Assembly: GCF_020171785.1 (NCBI RefSeq)
Contig: NZ_JAIVAE010000001.1
Coordinates: 16,740-80,739 of the forward strand
DNA: 64,000 bases
Origin: Guptibacillus hwajinpoensis
GTDB taxonomy: Bacteria > Bacillota > Bacilli > Bacillales > Guptibacillaceae
Reading direction: 5' to 3'
The position numbers were made by a program, and so were the translations under genes. The notes beneath the pieces were generated by a model that had not been told where the DNA came from, made no database searches, and worked only from the letters and a program-made list of their open reading frames with translations. Positions 1 through 8,182 of the stretch are shown here, piece by piece; position 1 is the first letter of the stretch; each line of letters starts with the position of its first letter.

Positions 1-1
1 C

Positions 2-1327
2 GAGCCTGCTGATGGCGCTGCTGGAGTATTTGCGCATGAGTATGGTCACGATCTAGGATTACCTGATGAGTACGATACACAGTATTCAGGTGAAGGAGAA
101 GCCGTCTCTTACTGGTCGATTATGGCTAGCGGTAGCTGGGCAGGTAAGATCCCAGGAACGGAACCAACTGGTTTTAGTGCATGGTCGAAGGAGTTTCTAC
201 AAGCTTCTCAAGATGGAAACTGGTTGAAGTATGACGAAGTAGATTTAGAGGACATTGATAAAAAAGGTTTAGAAGTTTACCTTGATCAGGCAAATACGAA
301 AGGGACCAACCTTGATGCGCTTCGTATTAACCTGCCAGATAAAGAAACGGTCATTAACGAACCATTCAGTGGAGATTATGAGTATTTCAGTGGAAGTGAC
401 AATGATCTCGACAACTCAGCTGTGATGAATGTCGATCTCTCAAATGCTGCTTCTGCAGAGCTAACGTTCAAAACATGGTATGACATTGAAGAAGACTGGG
501 ATTATGGTTCGATTCAAGTGAGTGAAGATGGAGAGAATTGGAGTACAATCCCTGGTAACATTACAACACAAACGAACCCGCACGATAGTAATCCAGGTGA
601 TGGCATTACGGGTAAATCAGATGGATGGATTGATGCGTCATTTGGCTTAAGTGCTTATGCTGGTAAAGATATTCAGGTGAAAATCAATTACTGGACGGAT
701 GCTGCGGCAATTAACCCTGGTTTCTATGTGGATGATGTTCGCGTAACGGCGGATGGCGAAGAAATTTTCTTTGATGATGCAGAAGGCGAACCGAAAGTGG
801 AGCTTGATGGCTTTACAAAGAATACAGGGGTAAAAGTTTCCGAGCATTATTACCTGCTTGAGTGGAGAAACCATCAGGGTGTTGATGAAGGACTGGGTCA
901 CATTAGTCGTGGTGACAGTCTCATGTCTTACGATCCAGGTCTAGTGGTGTGGTATGCTGATAATAAGTATTCCGATAACTGGACTGGTTTCCATCCTGGG
1001 GAAGGTTTCCTTGGCGTAGTCGATGCCGATCAGCATGAACTTTACTGGAGTGATGGAACTGTAGCGCAAACGCGTTATCAAATCCATGATGCAGCGTTCA
1101 GTCTCCGTAAAGATGAAAAAATGTTCATTGACTACAGTAATATTAATGGACGCACGATGACAGATAAGAAAAATCAATTCGTTAAGTTCTTTAACGATCA
1201 TGAAAGCTATTTGAATGAAGCGGTACCGGATGCAGGAAGAAATGTTCCTGAATATGGCCTTCAATTTAAAGTAACTGGTGAAGCAACAGATCGTTCTGTT
1301 GGGCGCGTATCGATTACAAAAAAATAA
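2..1327 (+). CDS. M6 family (immune inhibitor A-like) metalloprotease, 3' part
   Basis: The frame is open from base 2, so the start lies outside the window; 441 residues remain. The zinc motif HEYGH followed by DLGLPDEYD is read at bases 35-76, upstream of the first in-frame ATG at 122, so that ATG is not the real start. Downstream come the conserved SIMASGSW segment and a long C-terminal region (YEYFSGSDNDLDN, then a jelly-roll-like stretch with WSTIPG and a VDDVRV motif) typical of secreted M6/InhA peptidases of Bacillus. The family consists of secreted zinc endopeptidases that cleave host or environmental proteins. The signal peptide and propeptide would be in the missing part. A rho-independent terminator follows the stop at once. 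Confidence 0.9.
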   Translation, partial: EPADGAAGVFAHEYGHDLGLPDEYDTQYSGEGEAVSYWSIMASGSWAGKIPGTEPTGFSAWSKEFLQASQDGNWLKYDEVDLEDIDKKGLEVYLDQANTKGTNLDALRINLPDKETVINEPFSGDYEYFSGSDNDLDNSAVMNVDLSNAASAELTFKTWYDIEEDWDYGSIQVSEDGENWSTIPGNITTQTNPHDSNPGDGITGKSDGWIDASFGLSAYAGKDIQVKINYWTDAAAINPGFYVDDVRVTADGEEIFFDDAEGEPKVELDGFTKNTGVKVSEHYYLLEWRNHQGVDEGLGHISRGDSLMSYDPGLVVWYADNKYSDNWTGFHPGEGFLGVVDADQHELYWSDGTVAQTRYQIHDAAFSLRKDEKMFIDYSNINGRTMTDKKNQFVKFFNDHESYLNEAVPDAGRNVPEYGLQFKVTGEATDRSVGRVSITKK

Positions 1328-1339
1328 GATAAGCAAAAA

Positions 1340-1370
1340 GGGGACGCTAATTAGGAGCGTTCCCTTTTTT
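1340..1370 (+). terminator. Rho-independent terminator after M6 protease
   Basis: GGGGACGCT (1340-1348) pairs with AGCGTTCCC (1356-1364), one G-T wobble, followed by a run of six T. Confidence 0.88.
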
Positions 1371-1414
1371 GTTTGATACGACTGACTTTTTTTGAAGAAA
1401 GTAGTAACGTAAGG

Positions 1415-1446
1415 TTGACCGGGTGGTGCACCCAATCGTTTAACAT
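1415..1446 (+). promoter_or_regulatory. MerR-type promoter with central dyad
   Basis: TTGACC (1415-1420) and a weak -10 TAACAT (1441-1446) are separated by 20 bases (19 to the overlapping TTAACA). The spacer holds the dyad GGGTG-GTG-CACCC (1421-1433). Over-long spacers with a central dyad are the hallmark of promoters activated by MerR proteins through DNA distortion, and the next gene is a MerR regulator. Autoregulation is inferred. Confidence 0.55.
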
Positions 1447-1460
1447 GAAGGTAGGAGGTA

Positions 1461-1805
1461 ATGATGTACAAAATCGGTGAGTTTGCTGCGTTAACGGGTT
1501 TGAGCAAGGAAACGCTTCGCTATTATGCAGAAGTAAATTTGTTAGAGCCAGCCTATATGGATCCGATTAATAAGTATCGCTATTATGATGATGGTAGTTA
1601 TTTTCTAGCGCTTTTATTAGGGAAGCTTCGGCGCTTTGGATTCACCATACAAGAAATGAAAGCTGTGATGGAAGATGAGTCATTTGCTCATTTAGAAGAT
1701 CTTTTGCGTGATAAAAAAGCGAACATCGAAAATAAGATCAATGAACTACACCTTCAAGTAACAGAGATTGATGAGTTTCTTAGGTCAGGGAGGGATAACG
1801 AATGA
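1461..1805 (+). CDS. MerR family transcriptional regulator
   Basis: A 114-residue protein. Residues 1-70 form the winged HTH: YKIGEFAALTGLSKETLRYYAEVNLLEPAYM is the classic MerR recognition region, followed by the wing and a coiled-coil dimerisation helix (about 78-110). There is no C-terminal effector domain, as in small MerR regulators. The ribosome site AGGAGGT (1453-1459) sits very close to the ATG at 1461; the second ATG at 1464 is better spaced, and both give nearly the same protein. The stop overlaps the start of the SRPBCC gene by four bases (ATGA), so the two are translationally coupled and the SRPBCC protein may be the ligand-handling partner. Effector unknown. Confidence 0.88.
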   Translation: MMYKIGEFAALTGLSKETLRYYAEVNLLEPAYMDPINKYRYYDDGSYFLALLLGKLRRFGFTIQEMKAVMEDESFAHLEDLLRDKKANIENKINELHLQVTEIDEFLRSGRDNE

Positions 1806-2257
1806 TACAGTGGCAGGAAGAAAAGGTAATCGAAGCACCGATCGAAACGGTTTGGGAATTATTTAAAGACGAGCATATTAAAGTGATTATGCCTAAGGTT
1901 GAAGAGCATGTGTTAATTGAAAAAGAAGAGCATGAAGTAGGGGCTAGGCATCGCCAAACGTATCGTGAAGGAAAAAGATTAGAAACGTATACGGTTGAAA
2001 CGCTTGCTTATGAAGATAACGAAACGCTTAAAGTGAAACGGATATGCTTTGTTTTAGGAAAGGCGTTTGAAATCACACTTGGCTTTACACTCCAAAAATT
2101 GGGTGAAAACCAAACGAAATTCATTTATGAGGGACAAAATAAAGGCGTGAATTTTGTAGGGAGAGCCATGCTGAAGTTAAGTCGACCGAAGGATCAAATG
2201 AACGTTGTTCAGGAGTTTATGGACCGAGTGGAAACTGAAGCAAAGAAAAGGGCTTAG
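1802..2257 (+). CDS. SRPBCC (START-like) family protein
   Basis: A 151-residue protein opening with the SRPBCC signature (EEKVIEAPIETVWELFKDEHIKVIMPKVEE), which forms the first strand and helix of the helix-grip fold. This fold encloses a hydrophobic cavity that binds lipids, polyketides or aromatic ligands. No catalytic residues can be assigned. It overlaps the upstream MerR gene by four bases and the pair forms a bicistron closed by a terminator. It resembles the N-terminal half of the SRPBCC protein at 18739, so the two are probably paralogues. Ligand and cellular role are unknown. Confidence 0.8.
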   Translation: MIQWQEEKVIEAPIETVWELFKDEHIKVIMPKVEEHVLIEKEEHEVGARHRQTYREGKRLETYTVETLAYEDNETLKVKRICFVLGKAFEITLGFTLQKLGENQTKFIYEGQNKGVNFVGRAMLKLSRPKDQMNVVQEFMDRVETEAKKRA

Positions 2258-2276
2258 ACATTTCTGAGCCCTTTTT
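2250..2276 (+). terminator. Terminator overlapping the SRPBCC stop codon
   Basis: GGGCTTAG (2250-2257, containing the stop) pairs with CTGAGCCC (2264-2271), followed by TTTTT. It also lies just past the end of the convergent tetR gene. Confidence 0.85.
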
Positions 2277-2281
2277 CTATT

Positions 2282-3145
2282 TTACTTAAAATAGTTGCTA
2301 ATTAACTCATCAAGTTGATTAACAGTTGTTTGGTCAAGTTTCGGATCATCTCTGAGCGAACAAAGAACGCTCTCGATAAGAAACTTACGAGATTTCTTGG
2401 AATGGAGAAGCTCGTCCTTTACAAAATCTAATCGTTCAATTGCTTCATTATTTGATTCTGATAGATTAGCTTTTAATAAACGAATGGTACTAACGAGGTT
2501 AGAGTGAAACAATTGGTTACCCTCGGGAAACCAGTCGTCCATCTGCTCTGGCTTGTTTAGTTGTTGATTTGCGATTGAAGCATCTTCCACGATCGTAACC
2601 ATCCGATCCACGCTGTATTCCACGACTGGATAAATATCTGCACTTGCTCCATTTGCGATCGAATAATACTTGACATTATGGTGAAGGATCCCCAAAAACA
2701 TGATCGCCCCATCTAATAAGTACGGTTGTTTTTCTTCGCCAAATAGCTCAAGAAACCGGTTGTAAACCCATCGAAGCATTCGTTTCTGACCTTCTCGTAG
2801 GAAATGTTTTAAGTCTTCATCGTTTGAAACAAACACTTCCTCAAACAGGGTAATGAGTTTGTTTTTTTTATTTGTATTCATTTGGAATTCAATTTGTTTC
2901 TTAAAAATGGTAAGGTCTGATGGGTCCTGACCGATAAGCAGTTCATCCCGCTTTCGCTCCATCGATTCATAAAGTGCTTTAAACAGCGCGATTAACAGTT
3001 CGTTTTTGGACGAAAAGTAGTTGTAAAACGTTCCTTTTGAAATACCGCTAAACTCTAAAATGTCCTGGATGGAAGTAGACTGAAAGCCTCTTTCAATGAA
3101 AAGCTGATGCGCCATCTTAATAACGTGCTGTTTGCGATCGTTCAT
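2282..3145 (-). CDS. TetR/AcrR family regulator with long C-terminal domain
   Basis: The 287-residue product has a clear N-terminal TetR HTH (residues about 5-50: HVIKMAHQLFIERGF, then SIQDILEFSGISKGTFYNYFSSKNELL). It is about 90 residues longer than a typical TetR repressor; the extra C-terminal helices (after residue about 190) carry no motif I recognise. It is divergent from the DHA2 efflux pump at 3360, the usual arrangement for a repressor that senses pump substrates. The 214-bp gap holds several GGTATA-containing pseudo-palindromes that are good candidates for its operators (see 3192-3356). The inducer cannot be predicted. Confidence 0.9.
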   Translation of the reverse strand: MNDRKQHVIKMAHQLFIERGFQSTSIQDILEFSGISKGTFYNYFSSKNELLIALFKALYESMERKRDELLIGQDPSDLTIFKKQIEFQMNTNKKNKLITLFEEVFVSNDEDLKHFLREGQKRMLRWVYNRFLELFGEEKQPYLLDGAIMFLGILHHNVKYYSIANGASADIYPVVEYSVDRMVTIVEDASIANQQLNKPEQMDDWFPEGNQLFHSNLVSTIRLLKANLSESNNEAIERLDFVKDELLHSKKSRKFLIESVLCSLRDDPKLDQTTVNQLDELISNYFK

Positions 3146-3191
3146 CGTATCACCTTTTGCTTCGTTATAGTATTAAGTCATTATCATTACC

Positions 3192-3356
3192 TTTATACTG
3201 CCGGTATAAACCTGATCATACCTTACTTTTATTATTGAAACAAATCCTTTTAAATTGGGAAGAAATAATGATTGCAAAAGTTGAACTCATGGTATATGAT
3301 ATGAGAGATTTGAACCGATGGTATAAATAATTGAACTAAAGGTATATGGGGGTATA
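3192..3356. promoter_or_regulatory. Operator array between tetR and DHA2 pump
   Basis: A perfect inverted repeat TTTATAC-TGCCG-GTATAAA lies at 3192-3210. Three related sites follow on the plus strand, each TTGAAC-N4-GGTATA: 3281-3296, 3310-3325 and 3331-3346, plus a lone GGTATA at 3351-3356. All four full sites share the consensus TTRWAC-N4-GGTATA, so they look like degenerate copies of the same palindrome. A sigma-A promoter TTGCAA (3272-3277), 17 bp, TATGAT (3295-3300) overlaps the second site. Repression by the adjacent TetR protein is inferred. Confidence 0.7.
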
Positions 3357-3359
3357 AAG

Positions 3360-4871
3360 ATGAGTCAATCAGGTAAAGAGACGCCTCGTCCAAAGTACGG
3401 TATTCTTGCGATTTTAATTATAGGCGCGTTTATCGCATTTCTGAATAATACGCTGCTTAATATTGCACTACCGTCGATTATGGCGGATTTACAAATTGAA
3501 ACCGCGACGGTGCAGTGGCTTACGACAGGCTTTATGCTTGTGAACGGAATCATGATTCCAGCTACGGCCTTTTTAATTGAAAAATATTCAGTGCGCCGCC
3601 TCTTTCTTGTGGCGATCGGACTATTTACGCTTGGTACAGTGATTGCCGGAATGGCGGAGATTTTCCCTGTCCTACTTGGAGGGAGAATGTTACAGGCTTC
3701 AGGATCGGCCATTATGATGCCGCTCTTAATGAACGTGATGCTTGTTAGCTTTCCGATTGAAAAAAGGGGAGCGGCGATGGGTGTTTTCGGACTCATTCTA
3801 ATGGCTGCGCCAGCGATTGGTCCAACGCTATCTGGGTGGATTATCGAACAATATGATTGGAGAATGTTGTTCCACTTTGTTACGCCAATTGCGATTTCAA
3901 TCTTCTTGCTTGGGTTCTTCTTATTAAAAGATAAGAAAGAAAAGGTAAACATTCGACTCGATTTGTTTTCACTTCTTTTATCAAGCGCGGGGTTTGGTGG
4001 TATTCTATACGGCTTTAGTTCTGCAGGGAATAAAGGATGGGATAGTCCACAAGTGTATTTAACTATCGGGATCGGGGTTATCTCACTGACAACTTTCATT
4101 ATTCGTCAGTCGAAACAAGAGCGACCGATGCTAAACTTTACGATCTTTAAATATCCCATGTTTGCTCTTTCTTCTTCCATTACGATGGTTGTGAACATGG
4201 CAATGTTTTCAGGAATGCTTTTGCTTCCGATTTACGTACAAACAATTCGAGGCATTTCACCGCTTGATGCCGGTTTAATGATGCTGCCAGGAGCACTCGT
4301 GATGGCCTTTATGTCACCGATTACGGGTCGTTTATTTGATAAAATTGGCGGGCGTATTCTTGCAACAACTGGTCTTGCAATTACAGTTGTGACGACGTAC
4401 CTGTTTAGTACACTGTCGATGGAAACCACGTATAACTACATTATGATTCTTCATGCCATACGCATGTTCGGGATGTCGATGGTGATGATGCCAGTATCAA
4501 CGAACGGGTTAAATCAACTGCCAGCTCGGTTTTATCCGCACGGTACCGCAATGAACAATACGTTAAACCAGGTAGCTGGTGCGATTGGAACAGCGCTTCT
4601 CGTAACCATTATGTCCAACCGAACGGAGTCTGCTGCAACCGATCTTGCGAAGGAAGCGGTAGCGGGTGGGGTTGATCCAGCTACGCTTCAACAGCAAATT
4701 ATGATGCAGGCGATGCTTGAAGGTATTAACTTTGCGTTCTTTATCGCTACCTTTATCGCAGGTTTAGCGTTTGTACTTGCTTTCTTCATTAAGCGAGCGG
4801 GACGTGAAGAAGAAGTGAAGAAGCCGATTGTACCGGAGTCGAAGCCTGTTGATCTTGTCACAAATGCATAG
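3360..4871 (+). CDS. DHA2 family (EmrB/QacA-like) MFS drug efflux pump
   Basis: A 503-residue integral membrane protein with about 14 predicted helices, the DHA2 size and topology. Recognisable motifs are the TM1 region with LNNTLLNIALPSI, the conserved TVQWLTTGFMLVNGIMIP, and antiporter motif C in TM5 (GPTLSGWIIEQYDWR). Members export hydrophobic cations, dyes and drugs in exchange for protons. The ATG follows a GGGGG-rich ribosome site directly after the operator array and is divergent from the TetR gene. It is clearly homologous to the second DHA2 pump at 57719. Substrate unknown. Confidence 0.92.
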   Translation: MSQSGKETPRPKYGILAILIIGAFIAFLNNTLLNIALPSIMADLQIETATVQWLTTGFMLVNGIMIPATAFLIEKYSVRRLFLVAIGLFTLGTVIAGMAEIFPVLLGGRMLQASGSAIMMPLLMNVMLVSFPIEKRGAAMGVFGLILMAAPAIGPTLSGWIIEQYDWRMLFHFVTPIAISIFLLGFFLLKDKKEKVNIRLDLFSLLLSSAGFGGILYGFSSAGNKGWDSPQVYLTIGIGVISLTTFIIRQSKQERPMLNFTIFKYPMFALSSSITMVVNMAMFSGMLLLPIYVQTIRGISPLDAGLMMLPGALVMAFMSPITGRLFDKIGGRILATTGLAITVVTTYLFSTLSMETTYNYIMILHAIRMFGMSMVMMPVSTNGLNQLPARFYPHGTAMNNTLNQVAGAIGTALLVTIMSNRTESAATDLAKEAVAGGVDPATLQQQIMMQAMLEGINFAFFIATFIAGLAFVLAFFIKRAGREEEVKKPIVPESKPVDLVTNA

Positions 4872-4873
4872 CG

Positions 4874-4912
4874 AAAAAAGGATGAAGCCAGTGATGGCCT
4901 CATCCTTTTTTA
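4874..4912. terminator. Bidirectional terminator
   Basis: An A6-flanked stem GGATGAAGCC / GGCCTCATCC followed by T6, between the convergent DHA2 and CGNR genes; A and T runs flank both sides, so it can act in both directions. Confidence 0.88.
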
Positions 4913-5485
4913 TGTGTTTTTAGACGTTTTCGTTTTCGTATAATAGTGCTTCTTGGCCTTCTTTCGATTTCCGCAAACTTCCATTGAACACCATTTGCGT
5001 TTTCCTTTTTGATCGATAAAAAAAGCAAGACAATCATCATTTTCGCATGCTTTTACTTTGTTCAATAAACCAGCACCTTCAAATTGGAGCACTTGAAATG
5101 CCATAATGGCTAGTAATCCCTGTGTCCCACCTTTACTTGGAAGTGGAGTTAGGTTCTTTTTCTCAAGTAGAAAAGAAAGGGGCGCTGCTTTGGTCGCGTT
5201 CGTAAGTAGATGGATGAAACTATCGTGAGATTTATTTGAAGCGAAATGGTCTCGACATTCATCGCGGAATTGGCGGAGATCGTCTAATTGAATCGGCGCC
5301 TGTTTGATTTGTTCTATTTGACTTGCCGTTAATAAGCCGTTTTCTTCCATTAGGGTTAACCACTGAGTAGCATTCTCTTTTTCTGTTAAAAGATCGATCG
5401 GGTTGTGATTCTGCATTTTTAAAGTGTTCATTAAATTAATGAAAAGGTAATCAGAAAAATGAGAGAAGCTTGTTTTTTGGATCAT
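4910..5485 (-). CDS. ABATE / CGNR zinc-finger protein (putative regulator)
   Basis: A 191-residue protein. The N-terminal part (residues about 10-130, FSDYLFINLMNTLKM and following) matches the ABATE (DUF1470) fold. The C-terminal 45 residues carry the CGNR zinc finger: C-x4-C (CENDDC) and C-x4-CGNR (CSMEVCGNR) within LAFFIDQKGKRKWC. Such proteins are thought to be stress-induced transcription regulators, with the CGNR finger binding DNA. It is divergent from the thioredoxin gene, and a perfect 11-bp inverted repeat lies between the two (5543-5570). The minus-strand -10 TATAAT lies near 5522-5527. DNA binding is inferred, not shown. Confidence 0.85.
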   Translation of the reverse strand: MIQKTSFSHFSDYLFINLMNTLKMQNHNPIDLLTEKENATQWLTLMEENGLLTASQIEQIKQAPIQLDDLRQFRDECRDHFASNKSHDSFIHLLTNATKAAPLSFLLEKKNLTPLPSKGGTQGLLAIMAFQVLQFEGAGLLNKVKACENDDCLAFFIDQKGKRKWCSMEVCGNRKKAKKHYYTKTKTSKNT

Positions 5486-5511
5486 CTAGAAACACACCTT
5501 TTACTATATCG

Positions 5512-5570
5512 TTGACATAAATTATAACATAATGTAGTATTCTAACCACTAAATTAGTTTTTAGTGGTTA
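5512..5570 (+). promoter_or_regulatory. Promoter and perfect palindrome upstream of thioredoxin
   Basis: TTGACA (5512-5517), 17-bp spacer, TAGTAT (5535-5540) is a strong sigma-A promoter for trxA. A perfect inverted repeat TAACCACTAAA (5543-5553) / TTTAGTGGTTA (5560-5570) sits over the expected transcription start, an ideal operator position, and also just upstream of the divergent CGNR gene's promoter. Confidence 0.75.
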
Positions 5571-5597
5571 TAAAAATAAGTATAGAGGAGAGATAAC

Positions 5598-5912
5598 ATG
5601 GCCGTACAAAATGTAACGGATCAAACATTTGAACAAGAAACGAAAGAAGGTCTTGTGTTAGCTGATTTAGGAGCACCGTGGTGTGGCCCTTGTAAGATGA
5701 TTGCACCCGTTCTTGATGAATTGGATGAGGAAACGGGAAATGATCTGAAAATTGTTCAGCTTGACGTGGATTCTAATCCGGAAACCGCAAGAAAATATGA
5801 TGTAATGAGTATTCCAACGTTGCTTTTCTTTAAAGACGGTGAGCTTGTTGAGAATGCAGTTGGTTTTCGAACAAAAGAAGAATTAGCAGGTATTGCGAAA
5901 AAACACGGTTAA
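5598..5912 (+). CDS. trxA: Thioredoxin
   Basis: A 104-residue single-domain thioredoxin, the usual length. The redox motif WCGPC lies at about residues 28-32, with the cis-proline loop MSIPTLLFF later. It reduces protein disulfides in the cytoplasm with electrons from thioredoxin reductase. One oddity: the otherwise near-invariant FWA before the active site (DFWAPWCGPC in B. subtilis TrxA) reads LGA here, so the conserved tryptophan packing against the active site is a glycine. This may be a specialised paralogue rather than the housekeeping thioredoxin. AGAGGAG precedes the ATG. Confidence 0.93.
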   Translation: MAVQNVTDQTFEQETKEGLVLADLGAPWCGPCKMIAPVLDELDEETGNDLKIVQLDVDSNPETARKYDVMSIPTLLFFKDGELVENAVGFRTKEELAGIAKKHG

Positions 5913-5920
5913 TCGATGTA

Positions 5921-5953
5921 AGGAAGCGTTGCTTAAGCAACGCTTCCTTTTTA
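5921..5953. terminator. Bidirectional terminator
   Basis: Perfect stem AAGGAAGCGTTGC / GCAACGCTTCCTT around a TTAA loop, followed by T's, between the convergent trxA and gerC genes. Confidence 0.9.
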
Positions 5954-5954
5954 G

Positions 5955-7097
5955 CTAATTGATATCCTGTGTCCCATAGCCTGTTAAAGTGAAATCGACA
6001 TCAATCGTTACTGGCAATTGAGAAAAAATACGTTCCCAATCTTTATGATGCTTTTGCCAATAGGCGGGCTGTTTAATGCTTGTCCACGTACCAAACTCAA
6101 GGTAATCGAGCTTTTGCTCCTGGGCGATGGAGATGACATGTTCCATCTCTTCTTTAACGACTTGTTCGCCTTGTTTTTTTAGCTCTTTTTCCCATCCTTC
6201 TTGAAAAACATCTCGCTTGATTTCCCAGTCTTCTGCAAGTCTCAGAGAGCTTTTCACTTTTAACTGAATGGTCAGCTGTCCCTCTTTTAACACGGGTTCG
6301 ATGGACGTACTTGCTTTCATAATCTCAAGCACAGCTTGATCCGCCTCAGAATTTTCCTTTTTAATCGCTACTAAACCGCCGCTTACTTCATTCGTGATCC
6401 ATTTTAATCCGGCAATTTCTTCAGGAGTGAGCCAACCAACGATCTGCTCCGATTTATCCGAAATGATCCCAGCACCAAGGAGTCGAATACGTCCTTTGTT
6501 GATTCCAACTTCCGGGATAACAAAGCTTGCGCCTTCAGTAATTTTTTTCGACACTTCTCCAAATTTAAGCGTATCTTGCACATATAAACTTCGATCATGG
6601 TTTTGCGTGAGCTCCTTTAACTGAACGGCTGGGAACATTTCTTTTGTCGGTTCAACCGCAAGGATGTCGGCAGAAGATTCTTTTGTAATAAAAACGGCCA
6701 CTGTTCTCCTAAATTCATGATCTCGTAGGAAGAAGCTAATTAACTGCTTTAAAGGCTCTTCTTTTAATAGCCTTTCCGTAAGCACCATGGATTTTAAGTG
6801 CGTATAGTTTGGCGGACGATCGGTTTCAAGGGAGTTTTCACGGATGATTTGGAAGAAGTTGCTGCCAGTTAATGTGATGTTTTGATAAGGATCCCCTCCT
6901 GAACTTCCAAACTGTGTCCCTTCAATGTTGTTTGGAACAACGTACTGGTTAGTCATGGAAAAGACGTCTTCCTCTGATTCGTTGTAATCGAGTCCAATTC
7001 CCATGATCATCCCTAAATCCTCGATTTCATTGCTATCCCAACACGCAGTAAGGAAGAGAAGTTGTAGAGAAAAGAAAATAAGCACGCCTTTCTTCAC
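5955..7097 (-). CDS. Ger(x)C family spore germination lipoprotein (GerAC type)
   Basis: A 380-residue protein with a lipoprotein signal: hydrophobic leader and lipobox LTAC (residues 16-19), mature Cys19 then WDSNEIEDLG, the classic GerC opening. The conserved germination-lipoprotein domains follow (GIGLDYNES, VILTERL-like and SFVIPEVGINKGRIRLLGAGI segments). GerC subunits are anchored on the outer face of the spore inner membrane and form part of nutrient germinant receptors. It starts with GTG and overlaps gerB by four bases. It is third in a gerA-gerB-gerC operon, expected to be transcribed in the forespore by sigma-G. Confidence 0.93.
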   Translation of the reverse strand: MKKGVLIFFSLQLLFLTACWDSNEIEDLGMIMGIGLDYNESEEDVFSMTNQYVVPNNIEGTQFGSSGGDPYQNITLTGSNFFQIIRENSLETDRPPNYTHLKSMVLTERLLKEEPLKQLISFFLRDHEFRRTVAVFITKESSADILAVEPTKEMFPAVQLKELTQNHDRSLYVQDTLKFGEVSKKITEGASFVIPEVGINKGRIRLLGAGIISDKSEQIVGWLTPEEIAGLKWITNEVSGGLVAIKKENSEADQAVLEIMKASTSIEPVLKEGQLTIQLKVKSSLRLAEDWEIKRDVFQEGWEKELKKQGEQVVKEEMEHVISIAQEQKLDYLEFGTWTSIKQPAYWQKHHKDWERIFSQLPVTIDVDFTLTGYGTQDIN

Positions 7098-8182
7098 TTC
7101 ATCGCCCCCTTTCTGAATGAAAAGAGAAATAGCAATAGAGGAATGGCGATTAAAGAAGCATATGATAAATAGTTTAAATAGGTGCCATATGAAAACAGCT
7201 CTGTAATGCCTGATGGTACCAGCGAGAGCGTGAGGATGAGCAACCCGATGATGGCATTCATCAGTAGCGATTTTTTACAGTTAACGGTTTTACAAACGCC
7301 AAGCATCGCAGAATAATAATAGGCGGTTAGGGTGGTGAAGATCGTAATAATCCATCCAAATAAAAAGAGAAGCTCAAATCTTTCAAAGAAAAACCCCTGG
7401 AATTCGATGGCTTTCGCCATTTCGATCGTTGGGAATGTGATCACCTTTAACTCTTCAATACTGAGAACACCAATGTTTAGTATGAAGAACAGCACGTAAA
7501 TAAAGCATACACTGCCGATGCTGATGCCTAGAATAAAGACAACTGGTTTCCAGCGTGTAAGGCGATATTGTCCTGATAGCACCATCAGAAGCTCATATCC
7601 TACGAACGAGAAAAAGGTGGAATTGACTCCTCTTAGCAGGTCAATTCCATCCATATATAGGATCGGTCGTAAGTGAGTCGGTTCAATATTTTTAATGCTA
7701 AGTAAGGTTAAGAGGAGGAACGTTAACAAAATAAGTGGAAAGTACAGTTGTAAAAAGAGCAGGATGTTTGAAAGCCCTGTTGACACGAGATACATACAAG
7801 AGAGTACAAGAACAAGCAAAACAACGAATTTGGGTGTTTTATCAAGTAAGTAGTAATTCACAATTTCAGCCATTGTTCGAATGATGTAGGCGGAAATCGC
7901 AATCGTGTAGCAAACGAAAATCAGATTGAGCAGCTTTCCAATCCATTTTCCTACTAATTCTGGCGCGATATCAAAAACGGTTTTCAACGGATATTTCTTC
8001 ATTAACATAAAGAGAAATAGCGCGTTAATGAAGGCGACGATCCCTCCAAGAATCACACTAATCCACATATTGGGCTGTCCAACAATCGTAGCTGTTTCAC
8101 GCGGTAACGTGACGATTCCAACACCAATGATCGTTGAAATAAAAAAGATAATGATGGGAAGAGAGTGCTGGTTGGTTTGCAA
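7094..8182 (-). CDS. GerB family spore germination permease (GerAB type)
   Basis: A 362-residue protein with about ten hydrophobic helices, the length and profile of the endospore germination permeases related to amino-acid transporters (APC superfamily). The N-terminal PIIIFFISTIIGVGIVTLPRETA is the conserved TM1 with its unwound glycine segment. GerB subunits bind the germinant. The start is TTG directly next to the gerA stop, preceded by a purine-rich AAAGGACGGGG site; the end overlaps gerC by four bases. Germinant specificity cannot be read from sequence. Confidence 0.92.
   Translation of the reverse strand: MQTNQHSLPIIIFFISTIIGVGIVTLPRETATIVGQPNMWISVILGGIVAFINALFLFMLMKKYPLKTVFDIAPELVGKWIGKLLNLIFVCYTIAISAYIIRTMAEIVNYYLLDKTPKFVVLLVLVLSCMYLVSTGLSNILLFLQLYFPLILLTFLLLTLLSIKNIEPTHLRPILYMDGIDLLRGVNSTFFSFVGYELLMVLSGQYRLTRWKPVVFILGISIGSVCFIYVLFFILNIGVLSIEELKVITFPTIEMAKAIEFQGFFFERFELLFLFGWIITIFTTLTAYYYSAMLGVCKTVNCKKSLLMNAIIGLLILTLSLVPSGITELFSYGTYLNYLSYASLIAIPLLLFLFSFRKGAMK

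Noticed and set aside
941..1507. 188-codon minus-strand frame over the protease end and the MerR start
   Set aside because: It overlaps two strong plus-strand genes and a terminator, and the translation looks like antisense of coding DNA.
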